From: Bacteroidia bacterium 43-41
Lineage (GTDB): Bacteria; Bacteroidota; Bacteroidia; Bacteroidales; Dysgonomonadaceae
Assembly: GCA_001898165.1 (NCBI GenBank)
Contig: MKTD01000023.1
Coordinates: 1-64,000, forward strand
DNA: 64,000 nucleotides
Direction: 5' to 3'
The notes beneath the pieces were generated by a model. It ran no database searches. It saw nothing but the letters and a program-made list of their open reading frames with translations, and was not told the origin of the DNA. Each line of letters starts with the position of its first letter. Position 1 is the stretch's first letter. Both the position numbers and the translations under genes were made by a program. Shown here piece by piece: positions 10,301 through 17,929 of this stretch.

Positions 10301-10496
10301 CTGCCAGTTTAAAATTTCCGTCTATATCAGTAACTGTACCATGAATGGTGCCTTTAGCAACCACAGAAACACCGGGTAAGGTTTCACCCTCGTTATCGTG
10401 CACTTCGCCCGTGACGGCAATCTCCTGTGCCCGGAGAAAAGTAATTGAGGCGATTAAGCCAATTAATAATGCCAAAAATCGATAAATTTTTCTCAT
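7332..10496 (-). CDS. SusC/RagA-family TonB-dependent transporter (NanO-like)
   Basis: A 1054-residue outer-membrane TonB-dependent transporter of the SusC type. The order is signal peptide (1-23), carboxypeptidase-regulatory-like domain (about 26-110, GEVHDNEGETLPGVSVVAKG), the SusC signature DELVVVGYGTQ, a plug domain (about 118-230, with GVVLITTKKG), and the 22-strand barrel ending in an aromatic residue (YSVGIKVTF). With the adjacent SusD it should import sialic acid or sialylated oligosaccharides using TonB energy. The length is normal for the family. It lies between nanA and susD in the minus-strand operon. Substrate assignment rests on context, not on barrel residues. Confidence 0.92.
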   Translation of the reverse strand: MRKIYRFLALLIGLIASITFLRAQEIAVTGEVHDNEGETLPGVSVVAKGTIHGTVTDIDGNFKLAVTSGTTLVFSYVGYQTLEIKVTDSRKMNVVLNTSTVGLDELVVVGYGTQSRRTITSAITKVGGEVLQNVPVNTVGEGLKGKIAGTRIYSNNNTPGEDATIRIRGGSSINKSNEPLILVDGVERAFGGINPNDIESIEVLKDASSTAIYGSRASNGVVLITTKKGSAGKAPNITFEANMALQEAGMLYKFMNAEDYLNIVRPAVAAGPNAKFNWMDGYSASSGNTATSIYSTRYLGEGEAVPAGYHSMPDPLDPTKTLIFQDNNFQDEIYKQAVWQNYYVGLDGGNEGVRYNVSLGYTDDAGIALATGFDRLNLRSNIDVNINKYLSLVAGFDYSRANSQEYPNQMNVISRGLATPPTQKKYNEDGTPTKGYNATSPNPLWYAYYNDQGREDKRLSAYGKLTYRIFNGLKVESQLSTYNHHYTSDSFQRANEFNGLRPASSSFGELRRDKLETYATYNKGIDDHSFSMMGGYSYQKDDNRSLGASVDGASSDKVATLTAGPNKKDATSSFTRDVTIGYFGRLTYDFQKKYLFSATFREDASSRFVKGKQWGFFPGLSAGWIISDEAFMQEIKNLDNLKLRVSYGQTGNNAIGLYDAYGKYSTNARYDGNAGIIASTMPNMDLTWETSTQLDLGFDLSLFNNRLTLATDYFDKRTENLLFSKELPNTTGFSSVQTNIGEVKFYGFDLEIASTNIRTSDFEWDSKFTLSFVKNKVLKLPDNGRDRNRIGGITLADGTAFGGTAEGEPLYRYYGYMADYIIETQEQADNAMYDNSAKGYRQTDNKKIAGRKQIGDYEWVNRPGSQTKNGKDYIDSQDQFLLGYTVPHTTGGLSNNFTYKNFSMNIFVDWALGHSINNNSEMRYFMNTFANNYTLIDKVKQTWKQPGDQTKYARFTANDPDDGNSNFSRTSNVFNYKGDYLCIREISMQYNVPASKLTKLGMQNLAITIAGNNLHYFTAVEGVSPEVGASTTYSGNYYNYPPTRKYSVGIKVTF

Positions 10497-10577
10497 CTTT
10501 GTACTGATTTTAAAAATAATTGTTTTTTAAAATTAATGTAGAGAGGGGTAGTGTATGGTAAGACAGACCCCTTTCTT

Positions 10578-11489
10578 TTATTTCACCGAAAAACCAATAT
10601 ATTCTAGATCTTTCTTGAGCGCATCATACTCCTCACTAATAAAAGGAGAAAGAGGCAACCGGCACGCCCCGCATTCAATTCCAATCAGATTCATAATGGC
10701 TTTGCCACCCCTAATCCCTCCTCCGTACCGGATAATGATCTTAACGATCTCCACAGACTGCATCTGAAAGGCTCGCGCTCTCTGCAGATCACTCTCTTCC
10801 ATTGCTTTCATGATATTCAGGTAAACAGATGGCAGGTAGTTATAAGTACTTCCCACGCCAGCCACAGCTCCCAGCGCCAATCCGCAAATGAGCGTCTCAT
10901 CAAAGCCATGCAACACTTCAAAGGCACAATTGTCCAGATGGATACAGTCGCTCATCTCCATCAGGTTATTGTGCGTAAACTTCACTCCGGCCAGATTCGG
11001 AATTGTTTTTTTCCCTTCATGGAGGAATTGCGCTACAGAAAGGGTTACGCCTGTCATTGATGGCATGTTGTAGTAATAAAATGGCAATTGCGGAGCAGAA
11101 GCAGCGATTGGTGCCAAGAAATCTATCAGATTCTTCACCGTTTCCGGTTTAAAAAAAGAAGGAGCAATGCACCCGATGCCGTCAGCTCCGCTTACTGCAG
11201 CATGATGAGCCAACTCAATCGCCTCACGCTGGTTGTCGCTTCCAACATGAGAAATGACTTTAAATTGCCCTTCACACACTCTTATCCATTCTTCTAAAAT
11301 CCGCTTTCTTTCGGCTGTTGTTAATGAGGTAAATTCTCCGGTTGTTCCGCAGACAAATACACCCGATATGCCCGAATCTTTTATGTGTCGCGCATATTCA
11401 CGGATTACGGAATAGTTTATGTCACCATTCGCATACATGGGCGTAAAAGTTGCAGCTATCAACCCCTTAAGTCTTTGATAATTAATCAT
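10578..11489 (-). CDS. nanA: N-acetylneuraminate lyase
   Basis: A 303-residue class I aldolase of the DapA/NAL family that cleaves N-acetylneuraminate to N-acetylmannosamine and pyruvate in the cytoplasm. It has the GTTGE motif (48-52), the catalytic tyrosine in YYYNMPSMTG (Tyr140) and the Schiff-base lysine in AGVKFTHNN (Lys170). The family also contains dihydrodipicolinate synthase and keto-deoxy-sugar aldolases. The sialidase, Kelch mutarotase and SusCD neighbours favour the neuraminate role. It follows the GntR-type regulator by 44 bases, and the gene has normal length. No N-acylglucosamine epimerase or ManNAc kinase gene lies in this window to complete the pathway. Confidence 0.88.
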   Translation of the reverse strand: MINYQRLKGLIAATFTPMYANGDINYSVIREYARHIKDSGISGVFVCGTTGEFTSLTTAERKRILEEWIRVCEGQFKVISHVGSDNQREAIELAHHAAVSGADGIGCIAPSFFKPETVKNLIDFLAPIAASAPQLPFYYYNMPSMTGVTLSVAQFLHEGKKTIPNLAGVKFTHNNLMEMSDCIHLDNCAFEVLHGFDETLICGLALGAVAGVGSTYNYLPSVYLNIMKAMEESDLQRARAFQMQSVEIVKIIIRYGGGIRGGKAIMNLIGIECGACRLPLSPFISEEYDALKKDLEYIGFSVK

Positions 11490-11533
11490 ACATTTTATAT
11501 AAATTGGTTATTTTCCATTCATTACCGGCAGTA

Positions 11534-12286
11534 TCAATCGTTATCTTTGCCGTTTTTCATGGCTGCGTTATATTCGTTTTTCCGATTTACAAAAATTCTA
11601 TAAACCTCAAAATGCTCCTCCAATGCCTTCCTGTAACCATCTTCATCTCCATCTTTCAGGTATTGCAGCAGATCCTGATGAGTAACTATGCGTCCTTCTT
11701 CTTTCAACTGAATATTTATCGGAGCCAGGAACTCCTGAAATTTATCCTTCACGAAAGTCATTACCGGATGAATAATGTTTTGAAATTCAGCAATAGTTTT
11801 ATTTCCAGTTATTTTATACAATTTTGCATGAAAGGCAAACTCACTGAAAGGAGCATATTCGTTGTTTTCATACATGATCCCCACATTTACAATCTCTTCA
11901 AGGCTATCAATATCGGCAGGGGTAATTTTTCTGAATATTTCACTGCAAATCCCTATTTCAAGTACTATCCTGAATCCCAGTATATCAAACAGAGTATCCT
12001 CGCTTAATATCCGGGGATCCACAACCCTTTTCATTCCGCCGAGTAAGGAGGGTTCCGAGAGAATCATTCCACGACGGGTACGGGTTTCAACGATACCCAT
12101 CATTTTTAACCTGCTCAACGCCTCCCGTACTACACTCCTTGAAACACCCAGCGATACTGTTAACTCCATTTCATTGGGAATAGCGTCTCCTTTTCTTAGA
12201 TCTTTCTCTCTAAAATAACTCAAAAGCTTGTCTTCAACCTGATCTACAAGGGTGACAGAGTTATTTTGAATTTTAAGTCTTTCCAT
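11534..12286 (-). CDS. FadR/GntR-family transcriptional regulator of the sialic-acid locus
   Basis: A 250-residue regulator with an N-terminal GntR winged helix (about 12-80, MELTVSLGVSRSVVREALSR as recognition region) and a C-terminal all-helical FCD ligand domain (about 95-235, with FHAKLYKITGN carrying a likely metal-binding histidine). FCD regulators commonly repress sugar-acid catabolism and are released by the sugar or an intermediate. As the first gene of the minus-strand operon that continues into nanA, it is a good candidate for a NanR-like repressor. A palindrome matching the FadR-subfamily operator lies 31 bases upstream, suggesting autoregulation. The inducer cannot be read from sequence. 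Confidence 0.88.
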   Translation of the reverse strand: MERLKIQNNSVTLVDQVEDKLLSYFREKDLRKGDAIPNEMELTVSLGVSRSVVREALSRLKMMGIVETRTRRGMILSEPSLLGGMKRVVDPRILSEDTLFDILGFRIVLEIGICSEIFRKITPADIDSLEEIVNVGIMYENNEYAPFSEFAFHAKLYKITGNKTIAEFQNIIHPVMTFVKDKFQEFLAPINIQLKEEGRIVTHQDLLQYLKDGDEDGYRKALEEHFEVYRIFVNRKNEYNAAMKNGKDND

Positions 12287-12316
12287 AGAATCATCTTTTC
12301 AGATACTATAAATATT

Positions 12317-12331
12317 ATTTGTCTGACAAAT
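12317..12331. promoter_or_regulatory. FadR-type operator palindrome upstream of the GntR-family regulator
   Basis: The sequence ATTTGTCTGACAAAT has perfect 7-base arms around one central base. Its core TTGTCTGACAA fits the FadR-subfamily consensus TNGTNNNACNA. It lies 31 bases upstream of the regulator start, where binding would block transcription of the nan operon. Confidence 0.6.
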
Positions 12332-12510
12332 TAAATAACAAAAAATTAAATTTCAACAACTATTTTCATTTTTAACGTTTTATTTTTCGCTTTTTAACTT
12401 TTGCTTAGGGTTTAAAAGGGATACTTCCGGCATCACATCCCTTGTACTAACAGGATAATAATAAAAATTATTTCACCTGTTGAAAGTTATATCAAAAAAT
12501 CATAAAAATA

Positions 12511-12730
12511 TTAACCGAATCGTTTATCGTAAAGCGTAACCACAGCCGTGAGCGACGGCACAATCGCCATACTCAGCACCACCGAATACGTGAGGGCTAA
12601 TGATTAAATTCCCGTTTGATCTTATCAGAAATGCTGAAGCCCGTTGCCATAATCCCGGCAGCAGGTTTTTGGATTTTTCTTGCATAATTCTGGACTTCCG
12701 AGTTATGCGTTCCGTACGATAGTTGTTGTT
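12511..12730 (-). pseudogene. Possible decayed coding remnant
   Basis: On the minus strand two overlapping frames have protein-like composition. One (about 12597-12730) includes GIMATGFSISDKIKREFNH before a TAG. The other (12511-12603) includes ALTYSVVLSMAIVPSLTAVV, hydrophobic like a membrane helix, and ends YDKRFG with TAA. They could be one gene broken by a frameshift, perhaps a transporter C-terminus. I cannot name a family, and a third frame is also open, so this is tentative. Confidence 0.25.
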
Positions 12731-12769
12731 AATCGGATTATTCTAATAACGAAAGGTCGCACTTTATCC

Positions 12770-12777
12770 TACTTTTG
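12770..12777 (+). promoter_or_regulatory. Bacteroidota-type -7 promoter box for the GH97 PUL
   Basis: TACTTTTG matches the Bacteroidota -7 consensus TAnnTTTG and lies 36 bases before the GH97 start codon. No clear TTTG -33 box is visible at the usual 19-21 base spacing, so the promoter may depend on an activator such as the HTCS. Confidence 0.4.
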
Positions 12778-12813
12778 TCCACATAATACTTTCCAAACAA
12801 CCTTTTTTAAGTT

Positions 12814-14748
12814 ATGATGAAAACAAATGTTATATGGGTTATATTCTTCCTATCGGCGTTAACCCTAAATGCTAAAAGTTACAAAGTAATGTCTCCTGAC
12901 GGAACTATTATTGTTGATGTGAATGTAGGTGCAAATACGACCTACACGGTAAGCGTCGACGGTAAAACTATCCTAAAGCCATCCCCACTTTCTATGACTT
13001 TTGACAATGGAATGGAAATAGGTAATAATATGCAAGTAACAAAAGTGGATCACTTTAGCGCTAATGGCATACTGAAGCCAATTATACGGCAAAAATCGGA
13101 AACTATCGCAGACCATTACAACGAAATGACGCTAAAAACTGCAGCTTACAACATCCATTTCCGGGTTTATGACGATGGTTTGGCATACCGTTTCAGTACC
13201 AATTTCAGCAAACCTGTAAAAGTGATCAGTGAAAATGTTACTTATAATTTTGCCGATGACTATACGGCTTTATTTCCCGAAGAGAGAAGCATGATCTCTG
13301 CACAACAACCTCAATTTTATCCCATTAAATTATCTGAAATAATAACGGATAAGTTTTGCAGCACACCGGTCTTGATAAAAACCGATTCGCTCGCGCGCGT
13401 ACTGATTACAGAATCCGATTTGGAAAGCTATCCGGGAATGTTTTTACAAAAACAGAGCGAACATGAATTGCAAGGTAAATTTGCAGCCTATGTGTTGGAA
13501 GAAAAACCGACGGAAGGGCGTGTATGTTACCCCACGAAACGTGCTGCCTACCTCGCAAAAACGGAAGGGAAAAGAAATTATCCGTGGCGGGCAATGGTGA
13601 TTGCTAAAAACGACAAAGATTTAATGCTCAGTCAATTGGTATATAAATTAGCGCCCGAATCAACAGGAGACTACTCTTGGGTAAAACCCGGTAAAATAGT
13701 ATGGGACTGGTGGAACTCCAACAATTTATACGATGTAGATTTTAAAGCCGGTATCAACACCGACACCTATAAATATTATATTGATTTTGCTTCCAGGTAC
13801 GGGATAGAATACATCGTTATTGATGATGGTTGGTCCGAAGATTGGGATGTAACCAAGCCCATCGCCCAGATGGATATGGAAGAACTTACTGCTTATGCGG
13901 AGAAAAAAAACGTGGGCATCATCCTTTGGGTATCCTGGGTACCTTTTGAACAAAAAATGAAAGAAGCCTTTGAACAGTATAAAAAATGGAACATTAAAGG
14001 GCTAAAAATTGACTTTATGAATAGGGATGACCAACGTATGGTCGATTTCTATTATACCGTGGCCAAAGAAGCTGCTCAATATAAAATGCTCATAGATTTT
14101 CACGGTGCTTACAAACCCACCGGATGGTCAAGAACATTTCCCCACGTACTCACTTCCGAAGGTGTAGCCGGATTAGAAAATCACAAATGGGCAGAATTTG
14201 TTACGCCCACACACAATCTGATATTACCCTTTTCACGTATGGTGGCCGGGCCTATGGATTACACTCCGGGAGCCATGCAGAATTTCCATGCAAAGGATTT
14301 CAAAATATGGTTTGACCTTCCCGCCTCTATCGGAACTCGTTGCCATCAATTAGGCATGTATGTGGTGTATGAAAGTCCGCTGCAAATGCTGGCAGATTCA
14401 CCATCCAACTATTACAGGGAGCCCGTGAGCATGGAGTTTTTAAGCGCCGTACCCGTGGTGTGGGACGAAAGCAGAGTACTTGAAGCCTATGTGGGCAAAC
14501 AGGTGATCGTAGCCCGAAGGAAAGGAGACACCTGGTACATTGGCGGTATGGCAGGAGAAAAAGGAGCATCCTTCGATATTACGCTTGACTTTATTACCGG
14601 TGAACGCACACTGACCAGCTGGGAGGACGGTATAAATGTTGACCGGCAAGCACGAGATGTAACCAAAAACACAAAAACGGTAAAGAAAAACGATAAAATA
14701 ACCATAAAAATGTATGACGGGGGAGGCTATGCCGCAATTATAAAATAA
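12814..14748 (+). CDS. Glycoside hydrolase family 97, retaining (alpha-galactosidase type)
   Basis: A 644-residue exported enzyme with a signal peptide (1-20), an N-terminal beta-super-sandwich (about 22-280), a (beta/alpha)8 barrel (about 290-545) and a C-terminal beta domain. The barrel carries LKIDFMNRDDQ with Asp400 in the place of the nucleophile of retaining GH97 enzymes, and TSEGVAGLE with Glu449 as the likely acid/base. Inverting SusB-type alpha-glucosidases lack this aspartate and use glutamate bases. The family precedent for the retaining type is alpha-galactosidase, but some retaining GH97 members act on beta-L-arabinopyranosides, so the exact sugar is open. It is the first gene of a PUL with SusCD and a hybrid sensor. 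Confidence 0.88.
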   Translation: MMKTNVIWVIFFLSALTLNAKSYKVMSPDGTIIVDVNVGANTTYTVSVDGKTILKPSPLSMTFDNGMEIGNNMQVTKVDHFSANGILKPIIRQKSETIADHYNEMTLKTAAYNIHFRVYDDGLAYRFSTNFSKPVKVISENVTYNFADDYTALFPEERSMISAQQPQFYPIKLSEIITDKFCSTPVLIKTDSLARVLITESDLESYPGMFLQKQSEHELQGKFAAYVLEEKPTEGRVCYPTKRAAYLAKTEGKRNYPWRAMVIAKNDKDLMLSQLVYKLAPESTGDYSWVKPGKIVWDWWNSNNLYDVDFKAGINTDTYKYYIDFASRYGIEYIVIDDGWSEDWDVTKPIAQMDMEELTAYAEKKNVGIILWVSWVPFEQKMKEAFEQYKKWNIKGLKIDFMNRDDQRMVDFYYTVAKEAAQYKMLIDFHGAYKPTGWSRTFPHVLTSEGVAGLENHKWAEFVTPTHNLILPFSRMVAGPMDYTPGAMQNFHAKDFKIWFDLPASIGTRCHQLGMYVVYESPLQMLADSPSNYYREPVSMEFLSAVPVVWDESRVLEAYVGKQVIVARRKGDTWYIGGMAGEKGASFDITLDFITGERTLTSWEDGINVDRQARDVTKNTKTVKKNDKITIKMYDGGGYAAIIK

Positions 14749-14824
14749 TAAAGACACTCTTCCCTCAAGTTGTACAAAAAACACCAAACATCAATCGAAA
14801 AACAAGTTATTAATTAAAAATCAA

Positions 14825-17800
14825 ATGAGGATGAAACAGAAAAATTCATTTATCAAGCGTAAGGTTCTACTATTTACATGCATGTGTATAGTATCCTTAG
14901 GAGTGTTTGCACAAAACATCACGGTAAGAGGAACCGTAACCGACGCAAACAACGAACCTATTATAGGCGCATCCGTATTAGTGCTGAAAAGCAATCCCCC
15001 ACAGGGAGCTACTACCGATGAACATGGAAATTACGTATTGTCAAACGTAGCACCTAATGCCATTTTAAGAATCAGTTACGTGAGCATGCAAACACAAGAA
15101 GTAGCCGTGAAAGGAAACAGTACGGTGAATATCGTCTTGAAAGAAAGCGATGAACTGCTGGACGAAGTGGTAGTGGTAGGATACGGTGTACAGAAGAAAG
15201 CTTCGATTACCGGATCGGTGGCCTCCATAAAAGGGGATGAACTAAAAACATCCGGTATGGCAAATGTTTCGAATACGCTTGCCGGACGCTTGCCGGGAGT
15301 TGTGGCGACAAACCGCTCAGGTGAGCCGGGAGCCGACTATTCAAACATCATTATACGCGGTAAAGGCACATTGAACAACAACAGCCCCCTGATTGTAATC
15401 GACGGAGTAGCCAATAGGGCCGGATTAGAACGCATCAATCCAAGCGATATTGAATCCATCAACGTATTAAAAGATGCCTCAGCCGCTATTTACGGAGCAC
15501 AAGCTGCAAACGGAGTTATACTGATCACCACCAGAAGAGGTACAACCGGCAAGCCTACCATCACCTACAACGGAGCTTATACGCTCTCTCAATTTACTCG
15601 TACCCCTAAACTGTTAAATGCTTATGAATATATGACCTGGGCAGATGAAATTGAAGTGGGGAACACAGGAACCGCCAATCCAAGATACGCCAATATCAAG
15701 GGCGGATATCTGGATGGAACGATTAACCGTAAACAGTATGGCGATACGGACTGGATGAAAGCGACCTTTCGCGACTTCGCACCACAAACGCGCCATTCAA
15801 TATCGGTGAATGGAGGTAGCGAAAACGTGAAGTACTATCTTTCGGGGGATTACTTTTATCAGGAACCCAATTACCGCAATACCGTTTTTAACTTCCAAAC
15901 CACACAACTTCGTTCCAATATAGATGCCAAGATAAACAACTATTTAACGGTTAATTTAGACTTGGCCGTACGCAACGAAGACCGGAACAATTCCATTTAT
16001 GGCACGGGAACAATGTTTTGGGAAGCCTTTAACGCCTATCCGTTTTTATACGATTACTACCCCAACGGGCTACCCGGGCCGGGATTGGCAAACGGGAACA
16101 ACCTGGCGGTATTGGCTAACGGGAGCGATATAGGATACGACAAGGTGAAGGATCTTTTCCTTGACACCAAAATAGGATTTGACTTAAAAATGCCCTGGAT
16201 CACCAAAGGATTATCCTTATCGGGATACGCTGCTATCGACAGGCGCTACCGCAGCGAGAAAAAATTCTGGGATACGTGGGATACGTACTATTACGACACA
16301 GTCAATGACGACTACGTTAAGCAAACAACCAATATGGACGGCAATATGATTAACCTAAATCAAGAGGCATCCAATGATTTGTCCAAAACGTTCAACCTGA
16401 AATTGAATTATGAAAAGACATTCGGCATACACAACATCGGAGCCTTTGTCGCTTATGAGCAAAATCAGTTTGATACAGATAATTTTTGGGCCTGGAGAGG
16501 ATACTATATGAGCAGCCGTCCCGACTATTTGGATTTTGGAGGAGAAAAAGACAAAACAAACGGGGGAAATGCATTTTCTTCGGCCCGCCAGAACCTCTTC
16601 GGACGGTTCAATTACGCCTATAAAAACCGTTATCTGGCAGAATTCACGCTGCGCCACGACGGTTCTATGAATTTCCCGAAGAGCAAACGTTGGGGAACTT
16701 TTCCCGGCTTATCGGTAGGCTGGCGCATGAGTGAAGAAAAATTCATACAAGAGGCTCTTCCTTTTGCCAATGACCTGAAACTAAGAGCCTCTTGGGGTAA
16801 ATTGGGAAATGACAGGGTAGATGCGTTCCAATACCTGAACACATTCAATATGGTCAATGGCGCTATTTATGGAGAAGATCCGGCGCTTCATAAAGGATTC
16901 AAGGTAGGACGTACCGGTAACCCCGACATCACCTGGGAAAAAGTGGACTCTAAAAACATAGGGTTGGACGCTATTTTATGGAACGGGTTATTGAGTTTTA
17001 GCGGTGAATATTTCTATCAAAAACGAAACGATATTTTAACTAAAAAACAAGCCTCTATCCCCGACTATACCGGACTCATCCTTCCCGACCAAAATATCGG
17101 AGAAGTATCCAACAAGGGCTTTGAACTCTCTTTAAACCACACCCGCAGCGTGAATGAAATAAAGTATTACATCGGCGGAAATTTCACCTATACTAAAAAC
17201 ACCATCCTCTTTTTTGACGAAGCGGCCAATGTACCCGACTGGCAAAGAAGAACAGGACACTCCATGGATACCTGGCTCTATCTAAAATCCGACGGCATCT
17301 ATCAAACGCAGGAAGAGATAGACAATTCGCCACACTTGCCCAACACCAAGCCGGGCGATATAAAATACGTAGATATAGACGATGATAAAGCCATAACGGA
17401 CAATGACCGCATCCGAAGCTCAAACGGAAACATTCCCCGCATCGTGTACGGGATAAATATGGGAATAACCTGGAAAGGTTTTGAAGCAAGCATGCTGTGG
17501 ACAGGACAAGCTCAAGCTTACCAAATGATCGTTCCCTACGCGCTGAACACGCAAAAAGAATTTTACGATAACCGCTGGATCTCGGCAGCAGAAACGCCAA
17601 ACGCCAAGTATCCAAGAGCGTTTGATAAAGAAGCAGGCAGTAATAACAACACCCGCTGGAGCGATTTCTGGCTTTACGATGCCTCATTCATCCGCTTGAA
17701 AAACGTAGAAATTGCGTATAACTTACCCAAAGAATGGACGAAAAACCTACAAATTGAAGCACTGAGGGTGTTCTTGACCGGGAATAATTTATTCACTATC

Positions 17801-17902
17801 GACAAAATTAAGTTCCAAGACCCGGAATCAAGCGCCACTTCTGCCGGCCAGTATTATCCGCAATCGAGAACTTATACGGTAGGTTTGACATTGAGTTTCT
17901 AA
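14825..17902 (+). CDS. SusC/RagA-family TonB-dependent transporter
   Basis: A 1025-residue outer-membrane transporter with signal peptide (about 1-29, GVFAQ), carboxypeptidase-regulatory-like domain (about 32-115, VRGTVTDANNEPIIGASVLV), the signature DEVVVVGYGVQKK, a plug (about 125-235 with AANGVILITTRRG) and a 22-strand barrel ending YTVGLTLSF. It should import the oligosaccharide produced by this PUL's surface enzymes together with the SusD that follows after 27 bases. An alternative ATG lies two codons downstream. The imported glycan is not known; GH97 upstream hints at alpha-galactosyl or arabinopyranosyl decorations. Confidence 0.93.
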   Translation: MRMKQKNSFIKRKVLLFTCMCIVSLGVFAQNITVRGTVTDANNEPIIGASVLVLKSNPPQGATTDEHGNYVLSNVAPNAILRISYVSMQTQEVAVKGNSTVNIVLKESDELLDEVVVVGYGVQKKASITGSVASIKGDELKTSGMANVSNTLAGRLPGVVATNRSGEPGADYSNIIIRGKGTLNNNSPLIVIDGVANRAGLERINPSDIESINVLKDASAAIYGAQAANGVILITTRRGTTGKPTITYNGAYTLSQFTRTPKLLNAYEYMTWADEIEVGNTGTANPRYANIKGGYLDGTINRKQYGDTDWMKATFRDFAPQTRHSISVNGGSENVKYYLSGDYFYQEPNYRNTVFNFQTTQLRSNIDAKINNYLTVNLDLAVRNEDRNNSIYGTGTMFWEAFNAYPFLYDYYPNGLPGPGLANGNNLAVLANGSDIGYDKVKDLFLDTKIGFDLKMPWITKGLSLSGYAAIDRRYRSEKKFWDTWDTYYYDTVNDDYVKQTTNMDGNMINLNQEASNDLSKTFNLKLNYEKTFGIHNIGAFVAYEQNQFDTDNFWAWRGYYMSSRPDYLDFGGEKDKTNGGNAFSSARQNLFGRFNYAYKNRYLAEFTLRHDGSMNFPKSKRWGTFPGLSVGWRMSEEKFIQEALPFANDLKLRASWGKLGNDRVDAFQYLNTFNMVNGAIYGEDPALHKGFKVGRTGNPDITWEKVDSKNIGLDAILWNGLLSFSGEYFYQKRNDILTKKQASIPDYTGLILPDQNIGEVSNKGFELSLNHTRSVNEIKYYIGGNFTYTKNTILFFDEAANVPDWQRRTGHSMDTWLYLKSDGIYQTQEEIDNSPHLPNTKPGDIKYVDIDDDKAITDNDRIRSSNGNIPRIVYGINMGITWKGFEASMLWTGQAQAYQMIVPYALNTQKEFYDNRWISAAETPNAKYPRAFDKEAGSNNNTRWSDFWLYDASFIRLKNVEIAYNLPKEWTKNLQIEALRVFLTGNNLFTIDKIKFQDPESSATSAGQYYPQSRTYTVGLTLSF

Positions 17903-17929
17903 AAAAAACGAAAATAAAATTATAAACAG

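Larger units (their letters stand above)
12332..12813. other. Intergenic region between the nan operon and the GH97 PUL
   Basis: This divergent stretch holds no intact gene. It contains a weak inverted repeat (AAGGGAT/ATCCCTT at 12416-12443), possible decayed minus-strand coding sequence (12511-12730) and a promoter box before the GH97 gene. The first 110 bases are very A+T rich. Confidence 0.5.

Noticed and set aside
12416-12443. Inverted repeat AAGGGAT/ATCCCTT as terminator
   Set aside because: Arms are short, the loop is 14 bases and no T-run follows on either strand.
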